From Sphingomonas sp. HITSZ_GF (GTDB lineage: Bacteria > Pseudomonadota > Alphaproteobacteria > Sphingomonadales > Sphingomonadaceae), in contig NZ_JARQXA010000008.1 in assembly GCF_029543155.1 (NCBI RefSeq), forward strand, positions 94,433 through 158,432: a stretch of DNA of 64,000 nt, read 5' to 3'. This document shows, one piece after another, positions 25,111 to 33,296 of the stretch. A model generated the notes under the pieces. That model had not been told where the DNA came from and did no database searches. It saw only the letters and a list, made by a program, of their open reading frames with translations. The translations under genes were made by a program, and so were the position numbers. How positions within the stretch are numbered: the first letter of the stretch is position 1; each line of letters starts with the position of its first letter.

Positions 25111-26004
25111 ATGACCATCGACTTCAAGGACCGCGTCGCGATCGTCACCGGTGCCGGCGGCGGGCTGGGCCGCGGCTATGCGCTCGAGCTGGCGAAGCGC
25201 GGGGCGAAGGTGGTGGTCAACGACCTGGGCGGATCGCGTGACGGCACCGGTCATTCCGACGCGGCGCTCAAGGTGGTCGAGGAGATCGAGGCGCTGGGCG
25301 GCGAGGCGATGTCGAACGGCGGCAGCGTCACCGACTATGACCACATGGTCGCGATGGTCGAGGCGGCCAAGGCAAAATGGGGCCGGATCGACATCCTGAT
25401 CAACAATGCCGGCGTGCTGCGCGACAAGAGCTTCGCCAAGATGGAGCCCGAGGACTTCCGCTTCGTCGTCGACGTCCATCTGATCGGATCGGCCAACTGC
25501 ACCAAGGCAGTGTGGGAGACGATGCGCGAGGCGAATTACGGGCGCATCCTGATGACCGCGAGCTCGACCGGGCTGTTCGGCAATTTCGGCCAGGCGAATT
25601 ACGGCGCCGCCAAGCTCGGCCTCGCCGGGCTGACCAAGACGCTCTACCTCGAAGGCGCGAAATACGGGATCAAGGTCAACACGATCGCGCCGGTGGCGGG
25701 CACGCGGATGACCGAGGACCTGTTCCCCGAGGAAGCGTTCAAGGCCTTCGCACCCGAGAATGTCGCGCCTGCCGCGCTGTTCCTGGTGAGCGAGGACGCA
25801 CCGACCAACATGATCGTCGGTGCCGGCGGCGGCGTGGTCCAGGCCGCCTATGTGACGCTGACCCAGGGCGCCAAGCTCGAAGCGCTGACGCCCGAGGCAG
25901 TGCAGGCGCAATGGGCACAGATCACCGACCGCACGGGCGAAATCGTGCCGGGATCGGGGGCGGAGCAGACGATGCTGATTTTGGGGAAATTGCAGAAGGG
26001 GTAG
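25111..26004 (+). CDS. SDR oxidoreductase, 3-hydroxyacyl-CoA dehydrogenase-like
   Basis: 297 residues. NAD(P)-binding GAGGGLGRGYA, then VVVNDLGGSRDGTG, an insert typical of the dehydrogenase domain of multifunctional enzyme type 2 (peroxisomal-type 3-hydroxyacyl-CoA dehydrogenase). Further markers are INNAGVLRDKSFAKM, catalytic Ser in TASSTGLFGNFG, and Tyr/Lys in ANYGAAKLGL. The ATG is preceded by AAAGGAGAGCCTGC. Likely role in fatty-acid or related acyl-CoA oxidation; the exact substrate is not predicted. It is flanked by REP-like repeats on both sides and is probably monocistronic. Confidence 0.85.
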   Translation: MTIDFKDRVAIVTGAGGGLGRGYALELAKRGAKVVVNDLGGSRDGTGHSDAALKVVEEIEALGGEAMSNGGSVTDYDHMVAMVEAAKAKWGRIDILINNAGVLRDKSFAKMEPEDFRFVVDVHLIGSANCTKAVWETMREANYGRILMTASSTGLFGNFGQANYGAAKLGLAGLTKTLYLEGAKYGIKVNTIAPVAGTRMTEDLFPEEAFKAFAPENVAPAALFLVSEDAPTNMIVGAGGGVVQAAYVTLTQGAKLEALTPEAVQAQWAQITDRTGEIVPGSGAEQTMLILGKLQKG

Positions 26005-26022
26005 CCGACCTCCTTTCCAGTT

Positions 26023-26117
26023 CGTCATTCCCGCGAAGGCGGGAATCCATTGACGCCGAACTTGCGGATCTTCCTAGACGTCAGCCGCAATGGATCCCCG
26101 CCTTCGCGGGGATGACG
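26023..26117. repeat. REP-like bipartite inverted repeat (copy 5)
   Basis: Arms start CGTCATTCCCGCGAAGGCG and end CGCCTTCGCGGGGATGACG, the same family as copy 3 (23899). It occupies the SDR-membrane protein gap. Confidence 0.83.
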
Positions 26118-26150
26118 GAACGAAGGGGCGACTCAACCCGCCTTACCGTA

Positions 26151-26179
26151 TTGCTTCACTAATACACATAGGGTATATC
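26151..26179 (+). promoter_or_regulatory. Candidate promoter for the membrane protein gene
   Basis: TTGCTT at 26151-26156 and TATATC at 26174-26179, spaced 17 bp, followed by an AGGAGGAG ribosome site at 26189-26196 and the ATG at 26203. Matches are moderate. Confidence 0.4.
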
Positions 26180-26202
26180 CTCCCCCACAGGAGGAGACTG
26201 CC

Positions 26203-27312
26203 ATGTATAGCGAGAGCGATCTGGCCAGTGCCGTGGAAGCGGGGGCGCTTTCGCCCGCCGCGGCCAATGCGCTGCGCAACTATGTCGCCGAGCGCCGATC
26301 GGCGCCTGCGGTGGACGAAGAGCATTTCAAGCTGCTCACCGGCTTCAACGACATCTTCGTGGCGATTGCCGCGACGCTGATCCTGGTCGCCGCTGGGCGC
26401 ATCGGCGCCTATTTCGGCGAGATGCTGATCGGCGCGGGCCCGGAGCCGCGGATTGTCGGCGGCTACATGATCGGCGGGGGCATCGCCGTGGCCGTGACCA
26501 GCTGGCTGCTCGCCGAATATTTCACTGCGCGGCGCCGGATGGCGCTGCCCTCGATCCTGCTGCTGTTCGGCTTTGTCGGCGGCGTGGGCGCGACGCTGGC
26601 GGGCATCTTCGCCGCCAACATCCCCTGGATCGAGGAGCAGATGCGGATCGCCACCGACCTGCAGCGCCAGCAGCTTGGCGCCGGCATCGCCGCGATCGTC
26701 GGCCTGCTGACCGCGGCGGCCGCCTGGATCCACTGGAAGCGCTTCATGGTGCCGATCACCGTCGCCGCCGGCGCGATGGTCGTTGTCGGCATGGGCGTGG
26801 CGATGCTGCTCGCGCTGGTGCCCCAGGCCCAGGACTGGGTAAACGAGGCGCTGCTCGTTGCCGGCGTGGCGATGTTCTTCTTCGCGATGCGCTGGGACAT
26901 GAGCGACCTGGAGCGCCGCACCCGCCGCTCGGACGTGGCCTTCTGGCTCCACCTCGCCGCGGCGCCGCTGATCGCGCACCCGGTATTCCACATGCTCGGC
27001 GTGTTCGACGGCGACGTGACCGGCCCGACCGCGGCCGTGGTGATCGCACTCTATGTCGTCTTCGCCTTCGTGGCGCTGGCGGTGGACCGCCGCGCGCTGC
27101 TCGTCTCGAGCCTGATCTACGTGCTGTGGGCGATGTACGCGCTGTTCCAGGCGACCGGCGCGGTCGAGCTGGCGGCCGCCCTCACCGCGCTGGTGATCGG
27201 CTCGGCGCTGCTGCTGCTCTCCGCCTTCTGGCAGCCGATGCGCCGCATCGTCGTCGGCCTGCTCGGCGGGCTCGAGGAGCGGCTGCCGCCGACCCAACTG
27301 ATTACGGCCTGA
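26203..27312 (+). CDS. Polytopic inner-membrane protein, DUF2157-like
   Basis: 369 residues. The N-terminal 40 residues are soluble (MYSESDLASAVEAGALSPAA), as in DUF2157 proteins, followed by about ten hydrophobic segments such as DIFVAIAATLILVAAG, IVGGYMIGGGIAVAV and LVVIALYVVFAFVALAV-type stretches. There is no catalytic motif. A strong AGGAGGAG ribosome site fixes the start, and an intrinsic terminator follows, so it is a single-gene transcription unit. Function unknown; the family name is a guess from architecture. Confidence 0.75.
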   Translation: MYSESDLASAVEAGALSPAAANALRNYVAERRSAPAVDEEHFKLLTGFNDIFVAIAATLILVAAGRIGAYFGEMLIGAGPEPRIVGGYMIGGGIAVAVTSWLLAEYFTARRRMALPSILLLFGFVGGVGATLAGIFAANIPWIEEQMRIATDLQRQQLGAGIAAIVGLLTAAAAWIHWKRFMVPITVAAGAMVVVGMGVAMLLALVPQAQDWVNEALLVAGVAMFFFAMRWDMSDLERRTRRSDVAFWLHLAAAPLIAHPVFHMLGVFDGDVTGPTAAVVIALYVVFAFVALAVDRRALLVSSLIYVLWAMYALFQATGAVELAAALTALVIGSALLLLSAFWQPMRRIVVGLLGGLEERLPPTQLITA

Positions 27313-27382
27313 TTGGACCCAGGCCGGTTCCTCCTCCGGGAGGAAGAGAGCTCAGGTCCCCAGCCCGGCTCTCAATACCCTG

Positions 27383-27415
27383 CCCCTCCCGCGCTCCGGC
27401 GCGGGAGGGGTTTTT
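27383..27415 (+). terminator. Intrinsic terminator after the membrane protein gene
   Basis: CCCCTCCCGCGC (27383-27394) pairs perfectly with GCGCGGGAGGGG (27399-27410) around a 4-nt loop, followed by TTTTT. A textbook rho-independent terminator for the plus strand. Confidence 0.92.
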
Positions 27416-27438
27416 CGTCGGGTGCTCGATAACTTGCT

Positions 27439-27519
27439 TGTTCCCCGGCAGAAGCCGGGGCCCAGGGGCACGAGCGACATGGCAGAGAAACCCTGGGCCC
27501 CGGCTTTCGCCGGGGAACA
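27439..27519. repeat. REP-like bipartite inverted repeat (copy 6)
   Basis: Arms of the TGTTCCCCGGC type (ending GCCGGGGAACA), each with an internal hairpin. Same arm family as the copy at 33179. It lies between the terminator and the DUF2794 gene end. Confidence 0.8.
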
Positions 27520-27539
27520 GCTTTCTTCTCGATGCTGGC

Positions 27540-27878
27540 CTATTCCTCGACCAGCTTCATCAGCCGGCGCTCGACCGGCGCCAGCACCGGGCCGAGCTCG
27601 TGGCCGCGCTTGAGGATCGTGCCGCTTTCGCCGACCAGCGCCCACATGCCCTGGCGGTTGCGCAGCGCCGGGCGCTTCTCGATGCGGAATTCGGGGCGCT
27701 CGGCGGCGCGGCGGAAGGCGGCGAACACGGCGGCGTCGAGATCGAACGACATCGCATAGTCGCGCCAATGGCCGGCGGCGACCATGCGGCCGTAGAGATC
27801 GAGGATGCGCGTGAGCTCCGGGCGATCGAAGCCGACCTGGCCGGGGCGTCCGAGAGGGAGCGGCGTTACGGTTCCCAT
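27540..27878 (-). CDS. DUF2794 family protein
   Basis: 112 residues. The pattern VGFDRPELTRILDLYGRMVAAGHWRDYAM and the later RPALRNRQGMWALVGESGTILKRG match DUF2794, a short cytosolic family common in alphaproteobacteria and of unknown function. Its ATG at 27878 directly abuts the cysE stop (TAG then ATG, no gap), so translation is coupled and the two are one operon. No signal or membrane segment. Confidence 0.85.
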   Translation of the reverse strand: MGTVTPLPLGRPGQVGFDRPELTRILDLYGRMVAAGHWRDYAMSFDLDAAVFAAFRRAAERPEFRIEKRPALRNRQGMWALVGESGTILKRGHELGPVLAPVERRLMKLVEE

Positions 27879-28568
27879 CTAGGCGCTGTCGCGCTGCTCC
27901 CCATCGGTGCGGCGTTCGGCGAGCACGGCGTCAAGCCGCTTGCGCATCGCCTCCAGCTCGCAGCGCATGATCTCGAGCTTCTGCGTCTGCGGATCGAACA
28001 GCTCGCTGCACGGCGTGCCATAGGGCACGAAGTCCTTCTGCCACTTCTCGGCCTCGACCAGCGTCGGCTTGGCCGGGATGCCGACCATCACCGCGCCCGG
28101 CGCGACATCCTTGGTAACCACGGCATTGGCGCCGACACGGGCACGCTCGCCGACGGTGATCGGCCCCAGCACCTGCGCGCCCGAGCCGAGGATCGCGCCG
28201 TCGAGGATCGTCGGGTGGCGCTTGCCGGCCACGCCGTTGTCGGGGCTGGTGCCGCCCAGCGTGACGCACTGGTAGATGGTGACGTCGTCGCCGATCTCCG
28301 CCGTCTCGCCGATCACGACGAAGCCGTGGTCGATGAAGAAGTTGCGGCCGATCTTCGCACCCGGATGGATGTCGATCGCCGTTACCCAGCGCGACCAGTG
28401 GTTGACCACGCGGGCGAGGAAATAGAGGCGGCTGCGGAACAGCGCATGCGCGATCCGGTGATAGCCGAGCGCCCATACGCCCGGATAGAGCAGGATTTCC
28501 GCGCGGGATCGCGGCGCGGGATCGCGCGCCTTGATCGAATCCAGATACGCCACCAGGCGCTGCAACAT
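27879..28568 (-). CDS. cysE: Serine O-acetyltransferase
   Basis: 229 residues from ATG 28568 (MLQRLVAYLDSIKARDP), which has AAAGGGGA well placed upstream; an earlier ATG at 28598 lacks this. A hydrophilic N-terminal region precedes a left-handed beta helix: IHPGAKIGRNFFIDHG, VVIGETAEIGDDVTIYQCVTLGG, and AKRHPTI-type hexapeptides with KRHPTILDGAILGSG, the serine and acetyl-CoA binding site of the short CysE (EpsC-like) class. It makes O-acetylserine for cysteine synthesis. Divergent from the TauE/SafE exporter at 28737. Confidence 0.9.
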   Translation of the reverse strand: MLQRLVAYLDSIKARDPAPRSRAEILLYPGVWALGYHRIAHALFRSRLYFLARVVNHWSRWVTAIDIHPGAKIGRNFFIDHGFVVIGETAEIGDDVTIYQCVTLGGTSPDNGVAGKRHPTILDGAILGSGAQVLGPITVGERARVGANAVVTKDVAPGAVMVGIPAKPTLVEAEKWQKDFVPYGTPCSELFDPQTQKLEIMRCELEAMRKRLDAVLAERRTDGEQRDSA

Positions 28569-28736
28569 GGCCGGTCCCCTTTGATCGGGTGCCCACATAA
28601 TAGCTTAGCCGCCGGAATTCCAGAACGGCCCATGCCGATGCCCATATTGGGCTTTGCCGCGCTAAAGCGGATGTATCTTGTTGGAACTTGTTACGGCGGC
28701 CATCCATTCCGTCCCGGCCCAACCTTCAAGGTGCGA

Positions 28737-29501
28737 ATGATCTTTGGAATAGACCTGTCCGCCCTGCTGCCGTTCATCGCCGTGGGCTTCGCCGCCCAGA
28801 TGGTCGACGGCGCGCTGGGGATGGCGTTCGGGGTAATCAACTCCACGCTGCTCGTCAGCGTGATGGGAGTGCCGCCGGCGCATGCCTCCGCGATGGTCCA
28901 CACCGTCGAGACCTTCACCACCGCCGCTTCGGGGGCGAGCCATATCTGGCACAAGAACGTCAACTGGAAGCTGTTCGGCCGGCTGCTGATCCCCGGCGTG
29001 ATCGGCGGCGTGCTGGGCGCCTATGTGCTGAGCAACGTCGACGCATCGGTCACCCGCCCCTTCGTGATGACCTATCTCGCCTCGATCGGCATCTACCTGC
29101 TCTACCGTGCCTGGCGCGGGAAGGTGGAGCCACGCGAGCCCAAGATCATCGAGCCGCTCGGCCTGGCCGGCGGCTTCCTCGATGCGGCGGGCGGCGGCGG
29201 CTGGGGGCCGGTGGTGACCAGCAACCTGCTCGTCCAGGGCGCTTCCCCGCGCACCACGATCGGCACGGTGAACACGGTGGAGTTCTTCCTGACCACCACC
29301 GTCTCCGCCGCGTTCATCGCGACGCTGGGCTGGGCAGCGTTCACGCTGCAGACCGTGGGCATCCTGATCGGCGGACTGGTCGCAGCGCCGTTCGGCGGAA
29401 TGCTCGCCAAGCGGGTGCCGACCCGGGCGCTGATGGCGCTGGTCGGCGTGCTGCTGACCATCACCAGCGCCTGGTCGGTGTACGTCGCGCTCAACCATTG
29501 A
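28737..29501 (+). CDS. TauE/SafE family sulfite exporter-like membrane protein
   Basis: 254 residues from ATG 28737 (MIFGIDLSALLPFIAVGFAAQ); the frame is open far upstream, but those codons are shadow. Several hydrophobic segments carry the TauE/SafE pattern VGFAAQMVDGALGMAFG and GGFLDAAGGGGWGPVVTSNLL, two repeated halves with Gly/Pro-rich re-entrant loops. The family exports sulfite or related organosulfur anions; substrate not determined. Divergent from cysE, which makes a sulfur-metabolism link plausible. Confidence 0.85.
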   Translation: MIFGIDLSALLPFIAVGFAAQMVDGALGMAFGVINSTLLVSVMGVPPAHASAMVHTVETFTTAASGASHIWHKNVNWKLFGRLLIPGVIGGVLGAYVLSNVDASVTRPFVMTYLASIGIYLLYRAWRGKVEPREPKIIEPLGLAGGFLDAAGGGGWGPVVTSNLLVQGASPRTTIGTVNTVEFFLTTTVSAAFIATLGWAAFTLQTVGILIGGLVAAPFGGMLAKRVPTRALMALVGVLLTITSAWSVYVALNH

Positions 29502-29505
29502 GCCA

Positions 29506-29533
29506 CAGGGCGCGCCACGCCAGGCGCGCCCTG
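29506..29533 (+). terminator. 11-bp perfect hairpin after the TauE/SafE gene
   Basis: CAGGGCGCGCC (29506-29516) pairs perfectly with GGCGCGCCCTG (29523-29533) around a 6-nt loop, starting four bases after the stop codon. No T-tract; probable factor-assisted terminator. Confidence 0.6.
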
Positions 29534-29649
29534 CCCCGCGCTAACTATCCTGCAACGCAGCAGTTTTCGTAATTTACGCGTTTTATAAGAGCGGGTGTGA
29601 ACAGCGTGGTGTGACACTCATAACTGCATGGCATTGCAGATAATTCACC

Positions 29650-29677
29650 CGATCAATCAATTTATCGGAATTGATCG
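29650..29677. promoter_or_regulatory. Inverted repeat upstream of ahpC, candidate OxyR site
   Basis: CGATCAAT (29650-29657) and ATTGATCG (29670-29677) form a perfect 8-bp dyad with a 12-nt spacer; a shifted ATCAAT/ATTGAT pairing also gives the T-N11-A spacing of LysR-type sites. It lies about 105 bp before the ahpC ATG in an AT-rich promoter region. oxyR is encoded 2.6 kb downstream. Confidence 0.45.
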
Positions 29678-29781
29678 ATGAAACCGATCATCGCGAACGG
29701 GCTTTCCAATTTCACATTGCGGCGCAGCAGCACTATCTCGCCATTGCAACAACAACCCCCGTTCCGGAGGAATACCAAGCA

Positions 29782-30345
29782 ATGGCTCTCATCGGCAGCA
29801 CCATCAAGCCGTTCACCGCGCAGGCCTTCAAGGAAGGCAAGTTCGTCCAGGTCACCGACGCGGACGTGAAGGGCAAGTGGGCGGTGTTCTTCTTCTACCC
29901 GGCGGACTTCACCTTCGTGTGCCCGACCGAGCTCGAGGACCTGGCGGACATCTATCCGCAGCTCCAGAAGATGGGCGTCGAGGTGTATTCGGTTTCGACC
30001 GACACGCACTTCAGCCACAAGGCCTGGCACGACACCTCGCCCGCGATCGGCAAGATCAACTACTACATGCTGGGCGACCAGAACCACGTGCTGTCGACCA
30101 ACTTCGACGTGCTGCGTGAGGGCCAGGGCCTGGCCGACCGCGGCACCTTCGTCGTCGATCCGGAAGGCGTGATCCAGCTGGTCGAGATCACCAGCGAGGG
30201 CGTGGGCCGCAACGCGGCCGAGCTGCTCCGCAAGATCAAGGCTGCGCAGTACATCGCCGCGCACCCGGGCGAAGTCTGCCCCGCCAAGTGGGAAGAAGGC
30301 GCCGAGACCCTCGCGCCGTCGCTCGACCTGGTCGGCAAGATCTGA
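29782..30345 (+). CDS. ahpC: Alkyl hydroperoxide reductase subunit C (peroxiredoxin)
   Basis: 187 residues from ATG 29782 (MALIGSTIKP), with GGAGG 11 bases upstream; the track-like upstream extension has no Shine-Dalgarno. Peroxidatic Cys47 sits in FTFVCPTE and the resolving Cys in HPGEVCPAKW near the C-terminus, as in typical 2-Cys AhpC. Reduces H2O2 and organic peroxides with electrons from AhpF. Followed by a strong intrinsic terminator and a REP-like repeat before ahpF. Confidence 0.97.
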   Translation: MALIGSTIKPFTAQAFKEGKFVQVTDADVKGKWAVFFFYPADFTFVCPTELEDLADIYPQLQKMGVEVYSVSTDTHFSHKAWHDTSPAIGKINYYMLGDQNHVLSTNFDVLREGQGLADRGTFVVDPEGVIQLVEITSEGVGRNAAELLRKIKAAQYIAAHPGEVCPAKWEEGAETLAPSLDLVGKI

Positions 30346-30387
30346 TCCCCCAGGCGCCCGTTAGCCCCCTTTTTCGGGCGCCCATCG

Positions 30388-30429
30388 CGGCCCGGGACGA
30401 ATGCCATCCCTATCGTCCCGGGCCGTTTT
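30388..30429 (+). terminator. Intrinsic terminator between ahpC and ahpF
   Basis: CGGCCCGGGACGA (30388-30400) pairs perfectly with TCGTCCCGGGCCG (30413-30425) around a 12-nt loop and is followed by TTTT. A weaker 8-bp stem (GGCGCCCG/CGGGCGCC) at 30353-30382 precedes it. Confidence 0.88.
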
Positions 30430-30439
30430 GTATCCAGCT

Positions 30440-30569
30440 CGTCACCCCGGCCCTGTGCCGGGGTCCACTGGGCAACCGGTGATGCGGCCAGAGAGATGCG
30501 GCCGCGCCCCACAATGACCACCGCCAGTCCTCGCGGCGCGGTGGACCCCGGAACAAGTCCGGGGTGACG
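30440..30569. repeat. REP-like bipartite inverted repeat (copy 7)
   Basis: Arms of the CGTCACCCCGGCC...GGGGTGACG family seen also at 15936. It separates the ahpC terminator from the ahpF ribosome site, ending 15 bp before the ahpF ATG. Confidence 0.83.
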
Positions 30570-30584
30570 CAGAAGGAAGATGCC

Positions 30585-32162
30585 ATGCTCGACGCCAATT
30601 TGACCCAGCAGCTCAAGGGCTATCTCGCGAACATCCGCGAGCCGATCGAGCTGGTCGCCAGCCTGGGCGACGACGCGAAGTCGCGCGAGCTGGAGGAGCT
30701 GCTGAGCGAGATCGCCGCGCTTTCGGACAAGGTCGCGATGATCCGCGCCGATGACGACGCCCGCAAGCCCAGCTTCCTGATCCGCCGCACCGGCACCGAT
30801 ATCGGCGTGCGCTTCGCCGGCCTGCCGATGGGGCATGAGTTCACTTCGCTGGTGCTCGCGCTGCTCCAGGTTGGCGGCCACCCGAGCAAGGCGGCGCAGG
30901 AGCTGATCGAGCAGGTGAAGAACCTGGACGGCGACTACAGCTTCGAGACCTATTTCTCGCTGAGCTGCCAGAACTGCCCGGACGTGGTGCAGGCGCTGAA
31001 CCTGATGGCGGTGCTCAACCCGCGCATCAAGCACGTCTCGATCGACGGCGGCCTGTTCCCGGCCGAGGTCGAAGCGCGCAAGGTGATGGCGGTGCCGACG
31101 GTATTCCTGAACGGCGAGCCCTTTGCCAGCGGCCGCATGGAGCTGGAGCAGATCGTCGCCAAGATCGACAGCGGCGCGGAGAAGCGCACTGCTGCCAAGA
31201 TCGCCGGCAAGGATCCGTTCGAAGTGCTGGTGGTCGGCGGTGGCCCTGCCGGCGCGGCTGCGGCGATCTATTCGGCGCGCAAGGGCATCCGCACCGGCAT
31301 CGCGGCGGAGCGCTTCGGCGGCCAGGTGCTCGATACGATGAGCATCGAGAATTTCATCTCGGTGAGCCACACCGAGGGCCCGAAGCTCGCCGCGCATCTG
31401 GAGCAGCACGTCAAGGATTATGACGTCGATATCATGAACCACCAGCGCGCCGCGAAGCTGATCCCGGCGAAGCAGGAAGGCGGGCTGCATGAAGTGGTGC
31501 TGGAAAGCGGCGCGAGCCTGAAGGCGCGCACCGTGATCCTTTCCACCGGCGCGCGCTGGCGGACGATGGGCGTGCCCGGCGAGGAAGAGTATCGCAACAA
31601 GGGCGTGACCTATTGCCCGCACTGCGACGGCCCGCTGTTCAAGGGCAAGCGCGTGGCGGTGATCGGCGGCGGCAATTCGGGCGTCGAGGCCGCGATCGAC
31701 CTGGCAGGCCTCGTCGCGCACGTGACGCTGATCGAATATGACAGCCAGCTGCGCGCCGACGCGGTGCTCCAGCGCAAGCTGGGCAGCCTGCCCAACGTCA
31801 AGGTAATCACCTCGGCGCTGACCACCCAGGTGGACGGCGACGGCGAGAAGCTGACCAGCCTGACCTACAAGGACCGCAACCACGGCACCGAGCATCAGGT
31901 CGAGCTGGAAGGCATCTTCGTGCAGATCGGGCTGGTGCCGAACACTGAGTGGCTGAGGGATTCGATCGCGCTCTCGCCGCGTGGCGAGATCGAGATCGAT
32001 GCGCGCGGTGAAACGAGCCAGAAGGGCGTGTTCGCGGCGGGCGACTGCACCACCGTGCCCTATAAGCAGATCGTGATCGCGATGGGCGCGGGCTCGACCG
32101 CGGCGCTTTCGGCGTTCGATTACATGATCCGGCTGCCCGACGAGCTGAGCGAAGCGGCTTGA
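30585..32162 (+). CDS. ahpF: Alkyl hydroperoxide reductase subunit F
   Basis: 525 residues from ATG 30585 (MLDANLTQQLKGYL), with AAGGAAG at 30572-30578. Thioredoxin-like N-terminal domain with the CQNC redox centre, then an FAD domain (VVGGGPAGAAAAIYSARKG), the thioredoxin-reductase-like disulfide in TYCPHCDGP, an NADH loop VIGGGNSGVEAA, and C-terminal GVFAAGDCTTVPYKQ. Passes electrons from NADH to AhpC. The N-terminal region before the first motif is long, as usual for AhpF. Confidence 0.97.
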   Translation: MLDANLTQQLKGYLANIREPIELVASLGDDAKSRELEELLSEIAALSDKVAMIRADDDARKPSFLIRRTGTDIGVRFAGLPMGHEFTSLVLALLQVGGHPSKAAQELIEQVKNLDGDYSFETYFSLSCQNCPDVVQALNLMAVLNPRIKHVSIDGGLFPAEVEARKVMAVPTVFLNGEPFASGRMELEQIVAKIDSGAEKRTAAKIAGKDPFEVLVVGGGPAGAAAAIYSARKGIRTGIAAERFGGQVLDTMSIENFISVSHTEGPKLAAHLEQHVKDYDVDIMNHQRAAKLIPAKQEGGLHEVVLESGASLKARTVILSTGARWRTMGVPGEEEYRNKGVTYCPHCDGPLFKGKRVAVIGGGNSGVEAAIDLAGLVAHVTLIEYDSQLRADAVLQRKLGSLPNVKVITSALTTQVDGDGEKLTSLTYKDRNHGTEHQVELEGIFVQIGLVPNTEWLRDSIALSPRGEIEIDARGETSQKGVFAAGDCTTVPYKQIVIAMGAGSTAALSAFDYMIRLPDELSEAA

Positions 32163-32171
32163 GGCTCAAAT

Positions 32172-32194
32172 TCCCCTCCCTTCCAGGGAGGGGA
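32172..32194 (+). terminator. Hairpin terminator after ahpF
   Basis: TCCCCTCCC and GGGAGGGGA form a 9-bp stem around TTCCA, with TTTT shortly downstream. It separates ahpF from oxyR. Confidence 0.6.
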
Positions 32195-32256
32195 GTGCGC
32201 TTGGTTTTATCGCTCCGCTCACTATATTCGCGTCATACAATCGAAACAGGCGATCA

Positions 32257-33162
32257 ATGGCGCAGACCACCTACCTTCCCACGCTCAAGCAGCTCCAATA
32301 TCTGGTGGCGCTCAAGGACCATGGCCATTTCGGCCGGGCGGCGGAGAGCTGCTACGTCACCCAGTCCACGCTGTCGGCGGGCATTCGCGAGCTGGAGACG
32401 CTGATCGGCGTGGTGCTGGTCGAGCGGACGCGGCGGGTGGTGCGCTTCACCCCCTTGGGCGAGCGCATCGTCGAGAAGGCGCGGCGGGTGCTGCGCGAGG
32501 CGGACGAGCTGGGCGACCTGGCCCGCGCCGCCGGCCGGCCGCTTTCGGGCGAGATGCGGATGAGCGTGATCCCGACGATCGCCCCCTTCCTGCTGCCGCG
32601 CATCCTGCCCAAGCTGCGCAAGGACTATCCCGACCTGAAGCTCTATCTGCGCGAGGAGACCAGCGGCCAGGCGTGCGAGGGGCTGCACCATGGCCGCACC
32701 GACTGCGTGCTGCTCGCCCTGCCCTATGCATGCGGCGACGTGGAGACGGCGCCCTTGTTCGACGACCGGCTGTTCGTGGCGTACCGCGAAGGCGAGATGG
32801 CCCCGAGCAGCTCGATCCGCCCGGCCGAGATCGACGAGACGCGGCTGCTGATGCTCGAGGACGGGCATTGCCTGAAGGAGCATGCGCTGGCCGCCTGCAA
32901 CCGCCCCGAGCTGCGCGCCGAGGCGACGATGCTGGGCACGTCGCTGCACACGATGGTGCAGATGGTCGACAATGGCCTGGGCGTGACGATGCTGCCCGAG
33001 ATGGCGGTGGATTCGGGGATACTCGACCATACCCAGGTGGCGGCGCGGCCGCTCGACGCGGACAATGCCTCGCGTCGGATCGCTTTAGTGTGGCGCAAAG
33101 CGTCGCCGCGGGAACGCGACTTCCGGCTGCTGGCGGATGTGCTGGCGGAAGCGCGGCCTTAG
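32257..33162 (+). CDS. oxyR: OxyR-type LysR regulator of peroxide response
   Basis: 301 residues. N-terminal LysR helix-turn-helix (ALKDHGHFGRAAESCYVTQS, TLSAGIRELET). In the effector domain, LLMLEDGHCLKEHALAAC carries two Cys spaced by eight residues, exactly like C199 and C208 of E. coli OxyR, so a peroxide-sensing disulfide is likely. Also conserved is GLGVTMLPEMAV. Together with ahpC-ahpF it forms a peroxide module and probably controls ahpC through the upstream dyad. Confidence 0.92.
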   Translation: MAQTTYLPTLKQLQYLVALKDHGHFGRAAESCYVTQSTLSAGIRELETLIGVVLVERTRRVVRFTPLGERIVEKARRVLREADELGDLARAAGRPLSGEMRMSVIPTIAPFLLPRILPKLRKDYPDLKLYLREETSGQACEGLHHGRTDCVLLALPYACGDVETAPLFDDRLFVAYREGEMAPSSSIRPAEIDETRLLMLEDGHCLKEHALAACNRPELRAEATMLGTSLHTMVQMVDNGLGVTMLPEMAVDSGILDHTQVAARPLDADNASRRIALVWRKASPRERDFRLLADVLAEARP

Positions 33163-33178
33163 GCTGTTTCCTGCTCTG

Positions 33179-33282
33179 CTGTTCCCCGGCGAAAGCCGGG
33201 GTCCAGGTGCAATGTCGTTCGAGAGGTTCACGCACCTCACCAAATTCGCTGAAACTGGGCCCCGGCTTTCGCCGGGGAACAG
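33179..33282. repeat. REP-like bipartite inverted repeat (copy 8)
   Basis: CTGTTCCCCGGCGAAAGCC at the left end and GGCTTTCGCCGGGGAACAG at the right, an exact inverted pair. Same family as copy 6. It fills the gap between the convergent oxyR and moaE ends. Confidence 0.85.
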
Positions 33283-33296
33283 TTAGTGCTGCGTCG

